Of a stretch of 33,357 bases of DNA, positions 1 through 7,987 are shown in pieces. Origin of the DNA: Actinomycetota bacterium (GTDB lineage Bacteria; Actinomycetota; Actinomycetes; Streptosporangiales; Streptosporangiaceae); the NCBI GenBank assembly GCA_003168295.1, contig PMST01000320.1:1-33357 (forward strand), given 5' to 3'. The translations under genes and the position numbers were made by a program. The notes beneath the pieces are model-generated. The model ran no database searches, was not told the origin of the DNA, and saw only the letters and a program-made list of their open reading frames with translations. The first letter of the stretch is position 1. Each line of letters starts with the position of its first letter.

Positions 1-1181
1 ACGACCCGGCCTTCCTGATCTTCACCAGCGGCACCGAGGCCCGGCCGAAGGGGGTCGTGCACAGCGTGGCCGGGGTCCTGGTCGGGACCTGGGCCAACGT
101 CCGCTGGCAGGTCGGCCCGGAGGACGGCGACGTCTACTGGGTGGCGGCCGACATCGGCTGGCTCACGTTCCCGATCCAGGCGGTCGTCGGCGGGCTGGCC
201 AACGCCATGACCATCGTCTGCTTCGAGGGGGCGATGGACACCCCGACCAATGCGCGCTTCTACGAGATCTGCGAGAAACACCACGTCACCAAGGTGCTCG
301 GCGCCCCGACGCTGCTGCGCATGCTGCGCAAGTACGGCGACGACCTCGCCGCCGCCCACCCGCTGCCCGACCTGAAGCTGGTCACGGTCCAGGGCGAACC
401 CCTGGACGGCGACACGTTCACCTGGGCGAGTTCCCATCTCGGCGGCGGAGTCCCGGTGGTCAACGCCTACGGTCAGACCGAGACCGGCTCGACCTGGGCG
501 TATTCCGTCGCCGGCGTGGAGGCGCTGAAACCCGGCTCGACCGGCACCGCCGTGCCCGGGCACGTCTACGGCATCGTCGACGACGACGGCAAGCCCGTGC
601 CGCCGGGGACTAAGGGGAACCTGGTGCTGACCCAGCCCTTCCCGACCCTGGCCCGCACGGTCTGGGACGACCCGGAGCGCTACCAGCACGCTTACTTCTC
701 CCGGTTCCCCGGCTGCTACAGCACCAACGACGAGGCCGTGCTCGACGACGATGGCCACCTGTGGGTGCTCGGCCGGGCCGACGACGTGATCAACGTGGCC
801 GCGCACCGCATCTCCACGCTGGAGATCGAGGCCATCGCGACCGCGCACCCCCAGGTCGCGGAGGCCGCGGTGGTGGGCGTGTTCGACGCCACCAAGGGCA
901 CCGTGCCGGTCGGCTTCCTCACCCTGCTCGACGGGGCGGACCCGGGCCAGGTCAAGCAGGAGGTGTCCGCCGAGGTGGCCTCCCAGCTGGGCGGCTACGC
1001 CCGGTTCGGCGCGGTCTACCTGACCTCCGCGCTGCCCAAGACCCGGACCGGCAAGATCATGCGCAGGCTGCTGCGCGACGTGGTCGAGCACGGTGAGCCG
1101 CAGGGCGACACCAGCGCGATGGAGGACGTGTCCGGCCTGCAGGCGGTCCAGCAGGCGGTGCGGCCGGGGCCCGGCGCGTGA
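1..1181 (+). CDS. Acetyl/acyl-CoA synthetase (AMP-forming), 5' end missing
   Basis: Adenylate-forming ligase that activates a short carboxylic acid with ATP and CoA. The frame is open from base 3, so the true start lies upstream of the window and roughly the C-terminal 390 residues are visible. The phosphate-binding loop FTSGTEARPKG (normally TSGTTGxPKG) lies at the very start. It is followed by NAYGQTETGS (A5), GRADDVINVAAHR (A8, hinge) and PKTRTGKIMRR, whose Lys is the catalytic, acetylation-regulated residue. The style (GRxDDVIN, TGKIMRR) is that of acetyl/propionyl-CoA synthetases rather than long-chain FadD enzymes. The stop overlaps the next start (ATGA), so it is translationally coupled to the MaoC gene. 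The substrate is not determinable; the neighbours suggest a branched or dicarboxylic C4-C6 acid. Confidence 0.9.
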   Translation, partial: DPAFLIFTSGTEARPKGVVHSVAGVLVGTWANVRWQVGPEDGDVYWVAADIGWLTFPIQAVVGGLANAMTIVCFEGAMDTPTNARFYEICEKHHVTKVLGAPTLLRMLRKYGDDLAAAHPLPDLKLVTVQGEPLDGDTFTWASSHLGGGVPVVNAYGQTETGSTWAYSVAGVEALKPGSTGTAVPGHVYGIVDDDGKPVPPGTKGNLVLTQPFPTLARTVWDDPERYQHAYFSRFPGCYSTNDEAVLDDDGHLWVLGRADDVINVAAHRISTLEIEAIATAHPQVAEAAVVGVFDATKGTVPVGFLTLLDGADPGQVKQEVSAEVASQLGGYARFGAVYLTSALPKTRTGKIMRRLLRDVVEHGEPQGDTSAMEDVSGLQAVQQAVRPGPGA

Positions 1182-1651
1182 TGCCGGTGTCCGGACTGTG
1201 GTTCGAGCAGCTCGAGGTCGGCCTGCGGGTGCAGCACGCCACCACCCGCACCGTCACCGAGACCGACAACGTGCTGTTCACCACCATGACCATGAACCCG
1301 CAGCCGCTGCACCTGGATGCCGAGTTCGCCGCCCGATCGCAGTACGGCCAGGTCCTGGTGAACAGCATGTTCACCGTGGCGCTGGTGGTCGGCCTGGCGG
1401 TGCCCGAGCTCACCCTGGGCACCACGGTGGCCAACCTGGGCTTCTCCCGGATCGACTTCCCGGCGCCGGTCTTCATCGGCGACACCATCCACGTGGTCAC
1501 CGACGTGATCGAGGCGCGCCGGTCCCAGTCGCGGCCGGGCACCGGCATCGTCACGTTCGAGCACCACGGCATCAACCAGCGAGATGAGACGGTCTGCGTG
1601 GCCGTCCGGGCCGCCATGATGCACTGCCGGCCGGAGCCGGAACGGAGCTGA
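1178..1651 (+). CDS. MaoC-family hotdog acyl-CoA hydratase (mesaconyl/itaconyl-CoA hydratase-like)
   Basis: A 157-residue single-hotdog hydratase that adds water to, or removes it from, an enoyl-CoA. The segment TMTMNPQPLHLD (near residues 31-42) is the family catalytic region. LVNSMFT, LGTTVANLGF and FPAPVFIGDT match the mesaconyl-CoA/itaconyl-CoA hydratase type seen in Rv2499c of M. tuberculosis better than PhaJ-type hydratases. The ATG overlaps the upstream stop by four bases, and the CitE-type lyase follows after seven bases. A hydratase beside a CitE lyase is the expected pair for itaconyl-CoA or mesaconyl-CoA to citramalyl/methylmalyl-CoA and then cleavage. Family assignment is firm; the exact substrate is inferred from context. 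Confidence 0.88.
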   Translation: MMPVSGLWFEQLEVGLRVQHATTRTVTETDNVLFTTMTMNPQPLHLDAEFAARSQYGQVLVNSMFTVALVVGLAVPELTLGTTVANLGFSRIDFPAPVFIGDTIHVVTDVIEARRSQSRPGTGIVTFEHHGINQRDETVCVAVRAAMMHCRPEPERS

Positions 1652-1658
1652 TCACCCT

Positions 1659-2573
1659 ATGCCGACGCTGACCCGCGCCCGCAGCCTGCTGTTCATGCCG
1701 GCCACCCGGGCCGAGATGATCGCGAAGATTCCCCGGATCGGGCCCGACGTGGCGGTGGCCGACCTAGAGGACGCGGTCGCGACCGGCGATAAGGAACGGG
1801 CCAGAGACATCGCCGCCGCCGCGATCGATGCCCTGTACGCGAATACCCCGAAGAACCCGAAGGACCCGAGGGTCCCGGTCACGGTGCTGATCCGGGTGAA
1901 CGCGATCGGCACGCCCTGGTTCAACGGTGACATCGCGGCCGCGGCCGGCTGCGCCGCGGCCGGGATCGTGGTGCCGAAGCTGGCCACCCCGCAGGACCTG
2001 GGCCAGGTGCGGCAGGCGCTCGCCGAGCACTCCTGGTCTGACGCGATACTCGTCGCCGGGCTGGAAACCGCGCTCGGCGTCGCCGACGCGCGGGCGCTGC
2101 TTTCCCATGGTGTCAGCGCCGTGTACTTCGGCGCGGAGGACTACATCGCCGATATCGGCGGCCGCCGCACCCGCGGGGGCGCCGAGGTCCTGTACGCGCG
2201 GAGCCGCGTGGCCCTGGCCGCACACCTGGCCGGGCTGCCCGCCCTGGACCAGGTCGTTACCGACCTAGCCGACGACGAGCATTTCCTGGCCGACGCGGCT
2301 GGCGGCCGGGACCTGGGCTATCAGGGCAAGATGTGCATCCACCCGCGCCAGGTTGCGCTGGCCCACCAGGTGTTCACCCCGACCCCGGCCGAGCTGGCGC
2401 ACGCCCGCGAGGTCGTCGCGGCCGGCCAGGCGGGCGTCGCGGTGGTCGACGGCCAGATGGCCGACGAGGTGCACGTCCGGATGGCCCGCGCCGTGCTGGC
2501 CCGCGCGCCGGAACAGCCGGTACAGCCGGAACAACCGGAACCGGAACAACCGGAACAACCGGAACAGCGGTGA
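1659..2573 (+). CDS. CitE/HpcH-family acyl-CoA lyase (citramalyl-, malyl- or HMG-CoA lyase type)
   Basis: A 304-residue TIM-barrel C-C lyase of the citrate lyase beta-like family. The N-terminus [18 protein letters not shown], the acidic motif [18 protein letters not shown] (Arg for the CoA thioester), GLETALGV (metal-ligand Glu) and [10 protein letters not shown] are all family hallmarks. Stand-alone CitE proteins of actinobacteria cleave beta-hydroxyacyl-CoAs such as (S)-citramalyl-CoA or (R)-HMG-CoA (Rv2498c). The position between a MaoC hydratase and an AccA1-type subunit fits that role. The last ~20 residues are a low-complexity Gln/Pro/Glu tail made by a 9-bp DNA repeat, absent from typical homologues. 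The stop overlaps the next GTG (GTGA). Confidence 0.9.
   Translation: MPTLTRARSLLFMPATRAEMIAKIPRIGPDVAVADLEDAVATGDKERARDIAAAAIDALYANTPKNPKDPRVPVTVLIRVNAIGTPWFNGDIAAAAGCAAAGIVVPKLATPQDLGQVRQALAEHSWSDAILVAGLETALGVADARALLSHGVSAVYFGAEDYIADIGGRRTRGGAEVLYARSRVALAAHLAGLPALDQVVTDLADDEHFLADAAGGRDLGYQGKMCIHPRQVALAHQVFTPTPAELAHAREVVAAGQAGVAVVDGQMADEVHVRMARAVLARAPEQPVQPEQPEPEQPEQPEQR
2508..2570 (+). repeat. 9-bp tandem repeat at the 3' end of the citE-like gene
   Basis: Seven imperfect copies of CCGGAACAA/G run in frame to the stop codon (one copy is only 6 bp) and encode a QPEQPEQ-type tail. The final copy places GGAACAGCG directly before the GTG of the next gene, so the repeat also forms its ribosome-binding region. 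Confidence 0.85.
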
Positions 2574-4381
2574 CCCGACCTCGCCCCGCGGAGTTCAAGC
2601 GGGTGCTGATCGCCAACCGCGGCGAGATCGCGCTTCGGATAGTACGAGCGTGCCGTGACGCCGGCCTGACCAGCATCGCGGTCTACGCCGACTCCGACGC
2701 CGGCGCGCCCTTCGCCCGGCTGGCCGACGAGGCGGTCCCGCTAACCGGAACCAGCCCGGCCGGCACCTACCTCGACATAGCCAAACTGCTGGCCGCGGCC
2801 GAACACACCGGGGCCAGCGCCTTGCATCCCGGCTACGGCTTCCTGGCCGAGAACGCGGACTTCGCCCAGGCCGTCATCGACGCCGGCCTGACCTGGATCG
2901 GCCCGCCGCCGCAGGTCATCCGCGCGCTCGGCGACAAGGTGGCGGCCCGCGCCATCGCGGCCCGGGTCGGCGCCCCGTTGGTGCCGGGCACGCCGCATCC
3001 GGTCGCCGACGCGGCGCAGGCGGTGGCATTCGCCAGACAGTACGGGCTGCCGATCGCGATCAAGGCGGCGCACGGCGGCGGCGGCCGCGGCCTGCGGATC
3101 GTCCGCGACCTCGGTGAGGTGGCCGGCTTGTTCGAGGCCGCGGTGCGTGAGGCGGAGGCCGCCTTCGGCCGCGGCGAGTGCTTCGTCGAGGCCTACGTCG
3201 AGCGCGGGCGGCACGTCGAGGCCCAGGTCCTGGCGGACACCCACGGCGACGTCCTGGTCGTGGGGACACGCGACTGCACGCTGCAGCGCCGGTATCAGAA
3301 GCTGGTCGAGGAGGCGCCGGCCCCGTTCCTGTCCGCCGCCCAGCAGGCCACCCTGGAAGACAGCGCCGCCGCCATCTGCGCCGACGCGGGCTACGTCAGC
3401 GCCGGAACGGTCGAGTTCCTGCTGTCGCCGGACGGCCAGCTGTCGTTTCTCGAGGTGAACACCCGGCTGCAGGTCGAGCACTGCGTGACCGAGGAGACCA
3501 CCGATGTGGACCTGGTCCGGGCCCAGCTGCTGATCGCGGCCGGCCGGCCGCTGGCCGAGGCGGTCGGCCGCCAGGAAAACGGGCCGGTCCGGCGGCACGC
3601 CATCGAGTTCCGGGTCAACGCCGAGGACCCGGACAGCGGGTTCGCCCCGTCCACCGGGACGATCACCCGGTTCCGCCCGCCGGGCGGTCCCGGGGTCCGG
3701 GTGGACTCCGGCGTCGAGGCCGGCAGCGTGATCGGGGGGCAGTTCGACTCGCTGCTGGCCAAGGTGATCGTCACCGGGCGCGACCGCCCGCAGGCCCTCG
3801 AGCGGGCCCGCCGCGCGCTCGGCGAGTTCGACGTCGCGGGCGTGCGCACCACGCTGCCCTTCCTGCGTCAGGTGCTGACCGAGCCCGCCTTCACCGCCGA
3901 AGGCCCGGCCGGTTTCGCCGTCCACACCCGCTGGATCGAGCAGGACTACCTCCCCGCCGCGCCCGCCGGGGCCGAAGAGCCCGACACCGAACGGGTGGCG
4001 GTCCGCGTCGGCCGCCGCTGGCTTAGCGTCGACGTGCCGGGCCTGGCCCAGGCCCGCGAAGGCCCCCTGGTCCTGGCCCGCGAGCAGGCCCGCGACCGGC
4101 TGGAGCGGGCCGGCCAGGCGGCCGGGGACGCGGTCCGCGCTCCGATGCAGGGCACGGTGATCCGGGTCGAGGTCGCCGACGGCGACGAGGTCGCCGCCGG
4201 GCAGCTGCTCGTGGTCGTCGAGGCGATGAAGATGGAGAACCCGCTGCGCGCCCCCCACCCAGGCCGGGTCACCGGCCTGCACGTCTCGGTCGGCGACACC
4301 GTAGCCCAGGGCGCGACGCTCTGTCAGGTCACCCCGGGTCAGGTCACCCCGGGCCAGGTCACCCCGGAAGGTTCCGCCTGA
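2570..4381 (+). CDS. Acyl-CoA carboxylase alpha subunit: biotin carboxylase + BCCP (AccA1 type)
   Basis: A 603-residue biotin carboxylase fused to a biotin carrier domain. It carboxylates its own biotin using ATP and bicarbonate for a separate carboxyltransferase. Visible are [15 protein letters not shown] at the N-terminus, the ATP-grasp loop [10 protein letters not shown] (about residue 165), [26 protein letters not shown], and the biotinylation motif EAMKMEN with Lys554. The GTG start overlaps the upstream stop (GTGA). The frame stays open further upstream, but that part lies inside citE. No AccD-type carboxyltransferase lies downstream; the strand switches next, so the partner must be elsewhere or 5' of the window. 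By analogy with M. tuberculosis accA1 this is probably the methylcrotonyl-CoA carboxylase subunit of leucine breakdown. The C-terminus ends in a threefold QVTPG repeat. Confidence 0.93.
   Translation: MTRPRPAEFKRVLIANRGEIALRIVRACRDAGLTSIAVYADSDAGAPFARLADEAVPLTGTSPAGTYLDIAKLLAAAEHTGASALHPGYGFLAENADFAQAVIDAGLTWIGPPPQVIRALGDKVAARAIAARVGAPLVPGTPHPVADAAQAVAFARQYGLPIAIKAAHGGGGRGLRIVRDLGEVAGLFEAAVREAEAAFGRGECFVEAYVERGRHVEAQVLADTHGDVLVVGTRDCTLQRRYQKLVEEAPAPFLSAAQQATLEDSAAAICADAGYVSAGTVEFLLSPDGQLSFLEVNTRLQVEHCVTEETTDVDLVRAQLLIAAGRPLAEAVGRQENGPVRRHAIEFRVNAEDPDSGFAPSTGTITRFRPPGGPGVRVDSGVEAGSVIGGQFDSLLAKVIVTGRDRPQALERARRALGEFDVAGVRTTLPFLRQVLTEPAFTAEGPAGFAVHTRWIEQDYLPAAPAGAEEPDTERVAVRVGRRWLSVDVPGLAQAREGPLVLAREQARDRLERAGQAAGDAVRAPMQGTVIRVEVADGDEVAAGQLLVVVEAMKMENPLRAPHPGRVTGLHVSVGDTVAQGATLCQVTPGQVTPGQVTPEGSA
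4325..4369 (+). repeat. Three tandem 15-bp units at the 3' end of accA
   Basis: Units CAGGTCACCCCGGGT at 4325-4339, 4340-4354 and 4355-4369 differ by one to two bases each. They encode [15 protein letters not shown], extending the protein beyond the folded biotinyl domain. Confidence 0.9.
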
Positions 4382-4571
4382 CGGTCAGCCGCTGCTGTTG
4401 GTCCCCCGGCCGGAGACGGCCTGCAGCTCGTCACTCATAGCCCGCCCCTACCCCGCGATTTGAATCGAACACATGTTTTGCGTGGGCTGGTACCCCGCTC
4501 CGTTCGGATTCAAAAGATTATTACCGAACGGCCCTGGCGCGACCCCACGGCCAGCCGCGTCGAAGCGGTGG
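4382..4571. other. Convergent intergenic region with hairpin and AT-rich inverted repeats
   Basis: The accA operon and the amidohydrolase gene converge here. A short hairpin GGCCG-gaga-CGGCC (4408-4421), without a T-run, is a possible terminator. Further on, TTTGAATCGAAC (4459-4470) is the inverse of GTTCGGATTCAAA (4502-4514) apart from one inserted base. CCGTTCGG (4500-4507) is again inverted as CCGAACGG (4524-4531). The stretch is clearly richer in A+T than its surroundings. A T-loop-like TTCGATT reads on the minus strand, but no acceptor or anticodon arm can be built, so no tRNA is called. It may be a bidirectional terminator or the remnant of an integration site. Confidence 0.4.
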
Positions 4572-5840
4572 CTAAGCTCGCCGCCGCCTGGTCGCCTCGA
4601 TCAGCAGCCGGAGGTCGACGGCGACCCCCGGCGCCGCGTAGGGCGTGCCCGGAGCGCTGACGTCGAAGCGGCCGCTGTCGGGCCGGTAGTCGCGGCCGCG
4701 GGCGATAACCCGGCGCAGCCGGCCCACGGCGGTGATGTCGGTCTGCGGGTCACCGTCCACCACGATGAGGTCGGCGTCGTAGCCGGGCGCCAGCCGGCCG
4801 GTGACGCCCTCGACGCCCAGCGCCGCCGCGGCCTCGGTGGTGGCCATGGCGAGGACCTCGGCGGGACGAAAGCCCAGCGTCACGAGGTATTCCAGCGCGC
4901 CGACGTACTGGTGGTGCGGGGTGTTGTCGACGCCGGCGTCGGTCCCCACGATGATCCGGACGCCCAGGTCGCGCATCGGCTTGATGTGCTCGCCCACGAT
5001 CATGCCGGTCAGCTCGGCGACGTAGGGCGCGTTCACGTTGATGGTCGGGCAGACGAAGATGCCGCGTTCCGCGATGGCGGCCGCGAGGGGTTCGTCGAAG
5101 CGCCGTTCGTTGGTCTCGGTCACGAACGAGCAGTGCTCGAGCGTGCTGACCCCGGCCTCGACCGCCCGGCGGATGCCCTCGATGCCGTGCGCGTGCGCCG
5201 CGACCCGCTTGTCCACCCGGGCCGCCTCCTCGACGATCACCGCCAGCTGCGCGGCGGTGAACTGGGCGTGCCAGGGCGCCGAACCGGTCGTCATGAACCC
5301 GCCGGTGGACATGACCTTGATCAGGTCGGCGCCGTGCTTGTGGTGGGTGCGGACCATGCGCCGCAGGTCGTCCTCGCTGTCCGCTTCGCCGCCCATGAAC
5401 CAGCAGTGCCCGCCGGTCACGGTGATGGGCCGGGCGGCCACCACCAGCCGCGGCCCGCGGGCCATACCCGCGGCGATGGCGTCCCGCACCACCACATCCA
5501 GATAGCCTCGCGCGCCGAGGTCGCGGGCGGTGGTCACGCCCACGCCGAGCAGCTCCCGCGCGCTGCGCAGCATCAGGATCAGCTGCTGCGCGTCGGTCTC
5601 GCGGCGCATCCGGGCCGCCGGGTCCGGGCCGCCGTCGAACGCGAGATGCACGTGGCTGTCGATCAGGCCCGGCATGATCGTGGCGTCCGGGTAATCGGTC
5701 CGCGGCACCGGCGCGTACTCGGCCGGAAGCGCTTCGGCTGGTCCGGTCCAGTCCACGGTGCGGTCGCCGATGACAACCGCGCCGCCGGCTACGGTCTGGC
5801 CGCCGGTGATCACGCGCGGCGCCGTGAGCACCTCCGGCAT
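4572..5840 (-). CDS. Metal-dependent amidohydrolase (imidazolonepropionase/prolidase-like)
   Basis: A 422-residue amidohydrolase-superfamily enzyme with the usual beta-sandwich plus TIM barrel. Seen are the binuclear-metal HxH in MPGLIDSHVHLAF, a candidate carboxylated Lys in LIKVMSTGG, metal His residues in VAAHAHG and TLEHCSF, the catalytic Asp in GTDAGVDN, and a C-terminal DADLIVVDGDP closing strand. This pattern fits the group of Xaa-Pro/aryl-dipeptide and xenobiotic amide hydrolases; the substrate cannot be named. It is transcribed alone, towards the acyl-CoA operon. Its ATG lies about 110 bp from the divergent MalY-like gene and has only a weak ribosome-binding site. Confidence 0.88.
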   Translation of the reverse strand: MPEVLTAPRVITGGQTVAGGAVVIGDRTVDWTGPAEALPAEYAPVPRTDYPDATIMPGLIDSHVHLAFDGGPDPAARMRRETDAQQLILMLRSARELLGVGVTTARDLGARGYLDVVVRDAIAAGMARGPRLVVAARPITVTGGHCWFMGGEADSEDDLRRMVRTHHKHGADLIKVMSTGGFMTTGSAPWHAQFTAAQLAVIVEEAARVDKRVAAHAHGIEGIRRAVEAGVSTLEHCSFVTETNERRFDEPLAAAIAERGIFVCPTINVNAPYVAELTGMIVGEHIKPMRDLGVRIIVGTDAGVDNTPHHQYVGALEYLVTLGFRPAEVLAMATTEAAAALGVEGVTGRLAPGYDADLIVVDGDPQTDITAVGRLRRVIARGRDYRPDSGRFDVSAPGTPYAAPGVAVDLRLLIEATRRRRA

Positions 5841-5953
5841 CCGATCACGCTATGGCGGCGCGCGAAACGGCGTCAAGGCCCCGGTCCGTCTACCTCGGCC
5901 CGTCTACCTAGGCCCCGTGCCTGGCGCCGGCCGGCCCGGTAGAAGATAGCGGT

Positions 5954-7132
5954 GTGCCAGGAACTCTCAGGCAGGCCATCGATGCCACCACCGTGCCGAT
6001 GCTCCGCGCTCGCGGCAGCTTCAAGTGGACCGCTCCGGGCCCGGACGGGTTCGGCGCCGCCGTGGCCGAGATGGACTTCGGCGCCGCCCCGGCCATCCTC
6101 GAGGCGCTGGCCGGGTTGTCGGCCGACGCTCTATTCGGTTACCTGCCGCCGTTTCTCGCCGAGGAGCTGGCCGCCGCCTGCGCGGAGTTCGAAAAGCGCC
6201 GCTACGGCTGGGACGTTGATCCCGCGTTCATCCACCACGTCCCCGACGTCATCAAGGCGCTCGAGCTCTCCATCACGCACTTTTCCCGCCCGGGCTCACC
6301 GGTCATCCTGCCGACGCCCGCCTACATGCCGTTCCTGGCCGTGCCCGGCTTCCTCGGCCGGGAGATCATCCAGGTGCGGATGCGCGAGGACGCCGCCGGC
6401 TTCTTCACCTTCGACCTGGACGCGATCGAGGATGCCTTCCGGGCCGGGGGACATCTGCTCATCTTCTGCAACCCGTACAACCCGCTCGGGCGAGTCTTCA
6501 CCGAGCCGGAGATGAGGCAGCTGACCGAGGTCGTCGAACGGCACGGCGGCCGGATCTTCGCCGATGAGATCCACGCTCCGCTCGTCTATCCGGGCCAGCG
6601 CCACATCCCGTACGCCGCTACTTCGCCGGCCGCCGCGTCGCACACCCTGACCGCCACCTCCGCCTCGAAGGCGTGGAACCTGCCCGGCCTCAAATGCGCC
6701 CAGGTGATCCTGACCAACTCCGCGGACCAGCGGCACTGGGAGGAGATGGGGTTCTTCGCCTCCCACGGCGCGAGCAATCCCGGTGTGGTCGCCAACATCG
6801 CCGCTTACTCCGGCGGCGAGGCCTGGCTGGACGAAGTCCTCGGCTACCTGCAGGACAGCCGGTTCCTGCTCGCGGATCTGCTCGGCCGCTTCCTGCCGCA
6901 GGTGCGCTATCGCCCGCCCGACGGCACCTACCTCGCCTGGCTCGACTGCACCGCGATGGACCTGCCCCGCTCACCGGGCGCACTGGTCACGGAAGACGCG
7001 CACATAACCGTGGTGGACGGGCCGGCGTTCGGGGATGGCGGCGAAGGAGCCTTCCGGCTCAACTTCGCCACCCCGCAGCCCATCCTCACCGAACTGGTCG
7101 AACGCATGGCCGCTGTCCTGCACCACAGGTGA
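5954..7132 (+). CDS. MalY/PatB-type PLP-dependent C-S lyase (cystathionine beta-lyase-like aminotransferase)
   Basis: A 392-residue fold-type I PLP enzyme. MalY/PatB signatures are present: VAEMDF near residue 38, CNPYNPLGRVF (PLP-contacting Asn), ADEIHAPLVYPGQRHIP, the Schiff-base Lys239 in SASKAWNLPGLKCAQ, and FRLNFATP with the carboxylate-binding Arg at the C-terminus. The family cleaves L-cystathionine or other cysteine S-conjugates to a thiol, pyruvate and ammonia. Start taken at GTG 5954; an out-of-frame GTG lies two bases upstream. A -10-like GAAGAT ends six bases before this GTG, suggesting a leaderless message. Monocistronic, with about 60 bp to the TetR promoter. Confidence 0.88.
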   Translation: MPGTLRQAIDATTVPMLRARGSFKWTAPGPDGFGAAVAEMDFGAAPAILEALAGLSADALFGYLPPFLAEELAAACAEFEKRRYGWDVDPAFIHHVPDVIKALELSITHFSRPGSPVILPTPAYMPFLAVPGFLGREIIQVRMREDAAGFFTFDLDAIEDAFRAGGHLLIFCNPYNPLGRVFTEPEMRQLTEVVERHGGRIFADEIHAPLVYPGQRHIPYAATSPAAASHTLTATSASKAWNLPGLKCAQVILTNSADQRHWEEMGFFASHGASNPGVVANIAAYSGGEAWLDEVLGYLQDSRFLLADLLGRFLPQVRYRPPDGTYLAWLDCTAMDLPRSPGALVTEDAHITVVDGPAFGDGGEGAFRLNFATPQPILTELVERMAAVLHHR

Positions 7133-7142
7133 GGCCGGAACG

Positions 7143-7190
7143 AAACATGTTTGTGGCGAACTTGTTTCTAACGAACATGTTCGTTAGAAT
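7143..7190 (+). promoter_or_regulatory. tetR promoter with perfect 24-bp operator palindrome and second half-operator
   Basis: A perfect 24-bp palindrome spans 7166-7189; its left half is TTCTAACGAACA. It overlaps a promoter with -35 TTGTTT (7162-7167), a 17-bp spacer and -10 TAGAAT (7185-7190). A related weaker palindrome, AAACATGTTT (7143-7152, inside ACGAAACATGTTTGT), lies 23-24 bp upstream. The start codon begins seven bases after the -10, so the transcript is probably leaderless and a repressor bound here would block polymerase directly (autoregulation). Confidence 0.75.
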
Positions 7191-7196
7191 GCGGGT

Positions 7197-7883
7197 ATGA
7201 CAGCAGCGAAGCCGGCTCCGCTCAGCCGTCGTGAGCGCCCGGCCAAGCCGGCCCTGACGCGGGAGGGCATCGTCGCGACCGCGCTGGAGGTGATGCGCGC
7301 CGAGGGACTGGACCGGGTTACGATGCGGCGCCTGGCCACCGAGCTCGACACCGGCGCCGCGTCGCTGTACGTCTACGTGCGCAACACCGCTGAGCTGCGT
7401 GCTTACATGCTAGACGAGCTGCTCGCGGGCCTGGATCTGAGCCCGGTCACGGCGGAACGGGACTGGCGCGAGCGGCTGATCGCGGTGCTCTGGTCTTACA
7501 CCGTCGTCCTGGCCGAGCATCCGGGCCTGGCTCAGTCGGCGCTGGTGACCAGGCCGTCCGGGCCCGGTTACCTGCACCTGCTGGACGGGTTGCTGGCGCT
7601 GCTGAGCGCCGAGGTGCCGGCCGGCCGGGCCGCCTGGGCCGTGGACCTGCTGCTGCACTTCGCCACCTCGACCGCCACCGAGCAGGGCACCCGCAGCCAG
7701 GCTATCGACGCCCGCGACGAGGAAGACCAGGTCATAGCGGCCATCGCCAACGCCCCCGCGGACACCTACCCGCACATCGCCGCCCTCGGCCTTGAACTTG
7801 TCAGCGGCGCAGGCCCGGACCGGCTGACCTGGGGCTTCCACGTCCTGATCAACGGCATCCTGCAGACGGCCCGTCCTACCTAG
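7197..7883 (+). CDS. TetR/AcrR-family transcriptional repressor
   Basis: A 228-residue regulator with the N-terminal three-helix DNA-binding domain: LTREGIVATALEVMRAEGLDRVTMRRLATELDTGAASLYVYV (residues ~21-62, given here only as landmarks LTREGIVATA and GAASLYVYV). The C-terminal ligand domain is all-helical. It starts seven bases after a -10 box that sits on its own palindromic operator, so autorepression is expected. An MFS exporter follows on the same strand after 104 bp with no second copy of the operator, so the pump is probably read through from the same promoter. Ligand unknown; by analogy with QacR/AcrR-type pairs it should be a pump substrate. Confidence 0.88.
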   Translation: MTAAKPAPLSRRERPAKPALTREGIVATALEVMRAEGLDRVTMRRLATELDTGAASLYVYVRNTAELRAYMLDELLAGLDLSPVTAERDWRERLIAVLWSYTVVLAEHPGLAQSALVTRPSGPGYLHLLDGLLALLSAEVPAGRAAWAVDLLLHFATSTATEQGTRSQAIDARDEEDQVIAAIANAPADTYPHIAALGLELVSGAGPDRLTWGFHVLINGILQTARPT

Positions 7884-7987
7884 GCACCCAGTAACCACCA
7901 GTTCCACGGCAACCGGATCCACGCCGTTGCCTCAGCCCGTCACGCCCTGACGTCCGCGCCCGGGCCCGTCCCGCGCAGGAGCTCCCC

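Noticed and set aside
4455..4535. T-loop-like TTCGATT on the minus strand, possible tRNA
   Set aside because: The T stem has a mismatch and neither an acceptor stem, anticodon arm nor D arm can be formed.
5886..5909. Direct repeat CCGTCTACCT with period 14 before the MalY-like gene
   Set aside because: Only two copies, not palindromic and not positioned as a promoter; no interpretation supported.
4473..5942. 489-codon plus-strand frame opposite the amidohydrolase
   Set aside because: Antisense shadow of a gene with clear metal-binding motifs; the product is low-complexity Arg/Gly/His.
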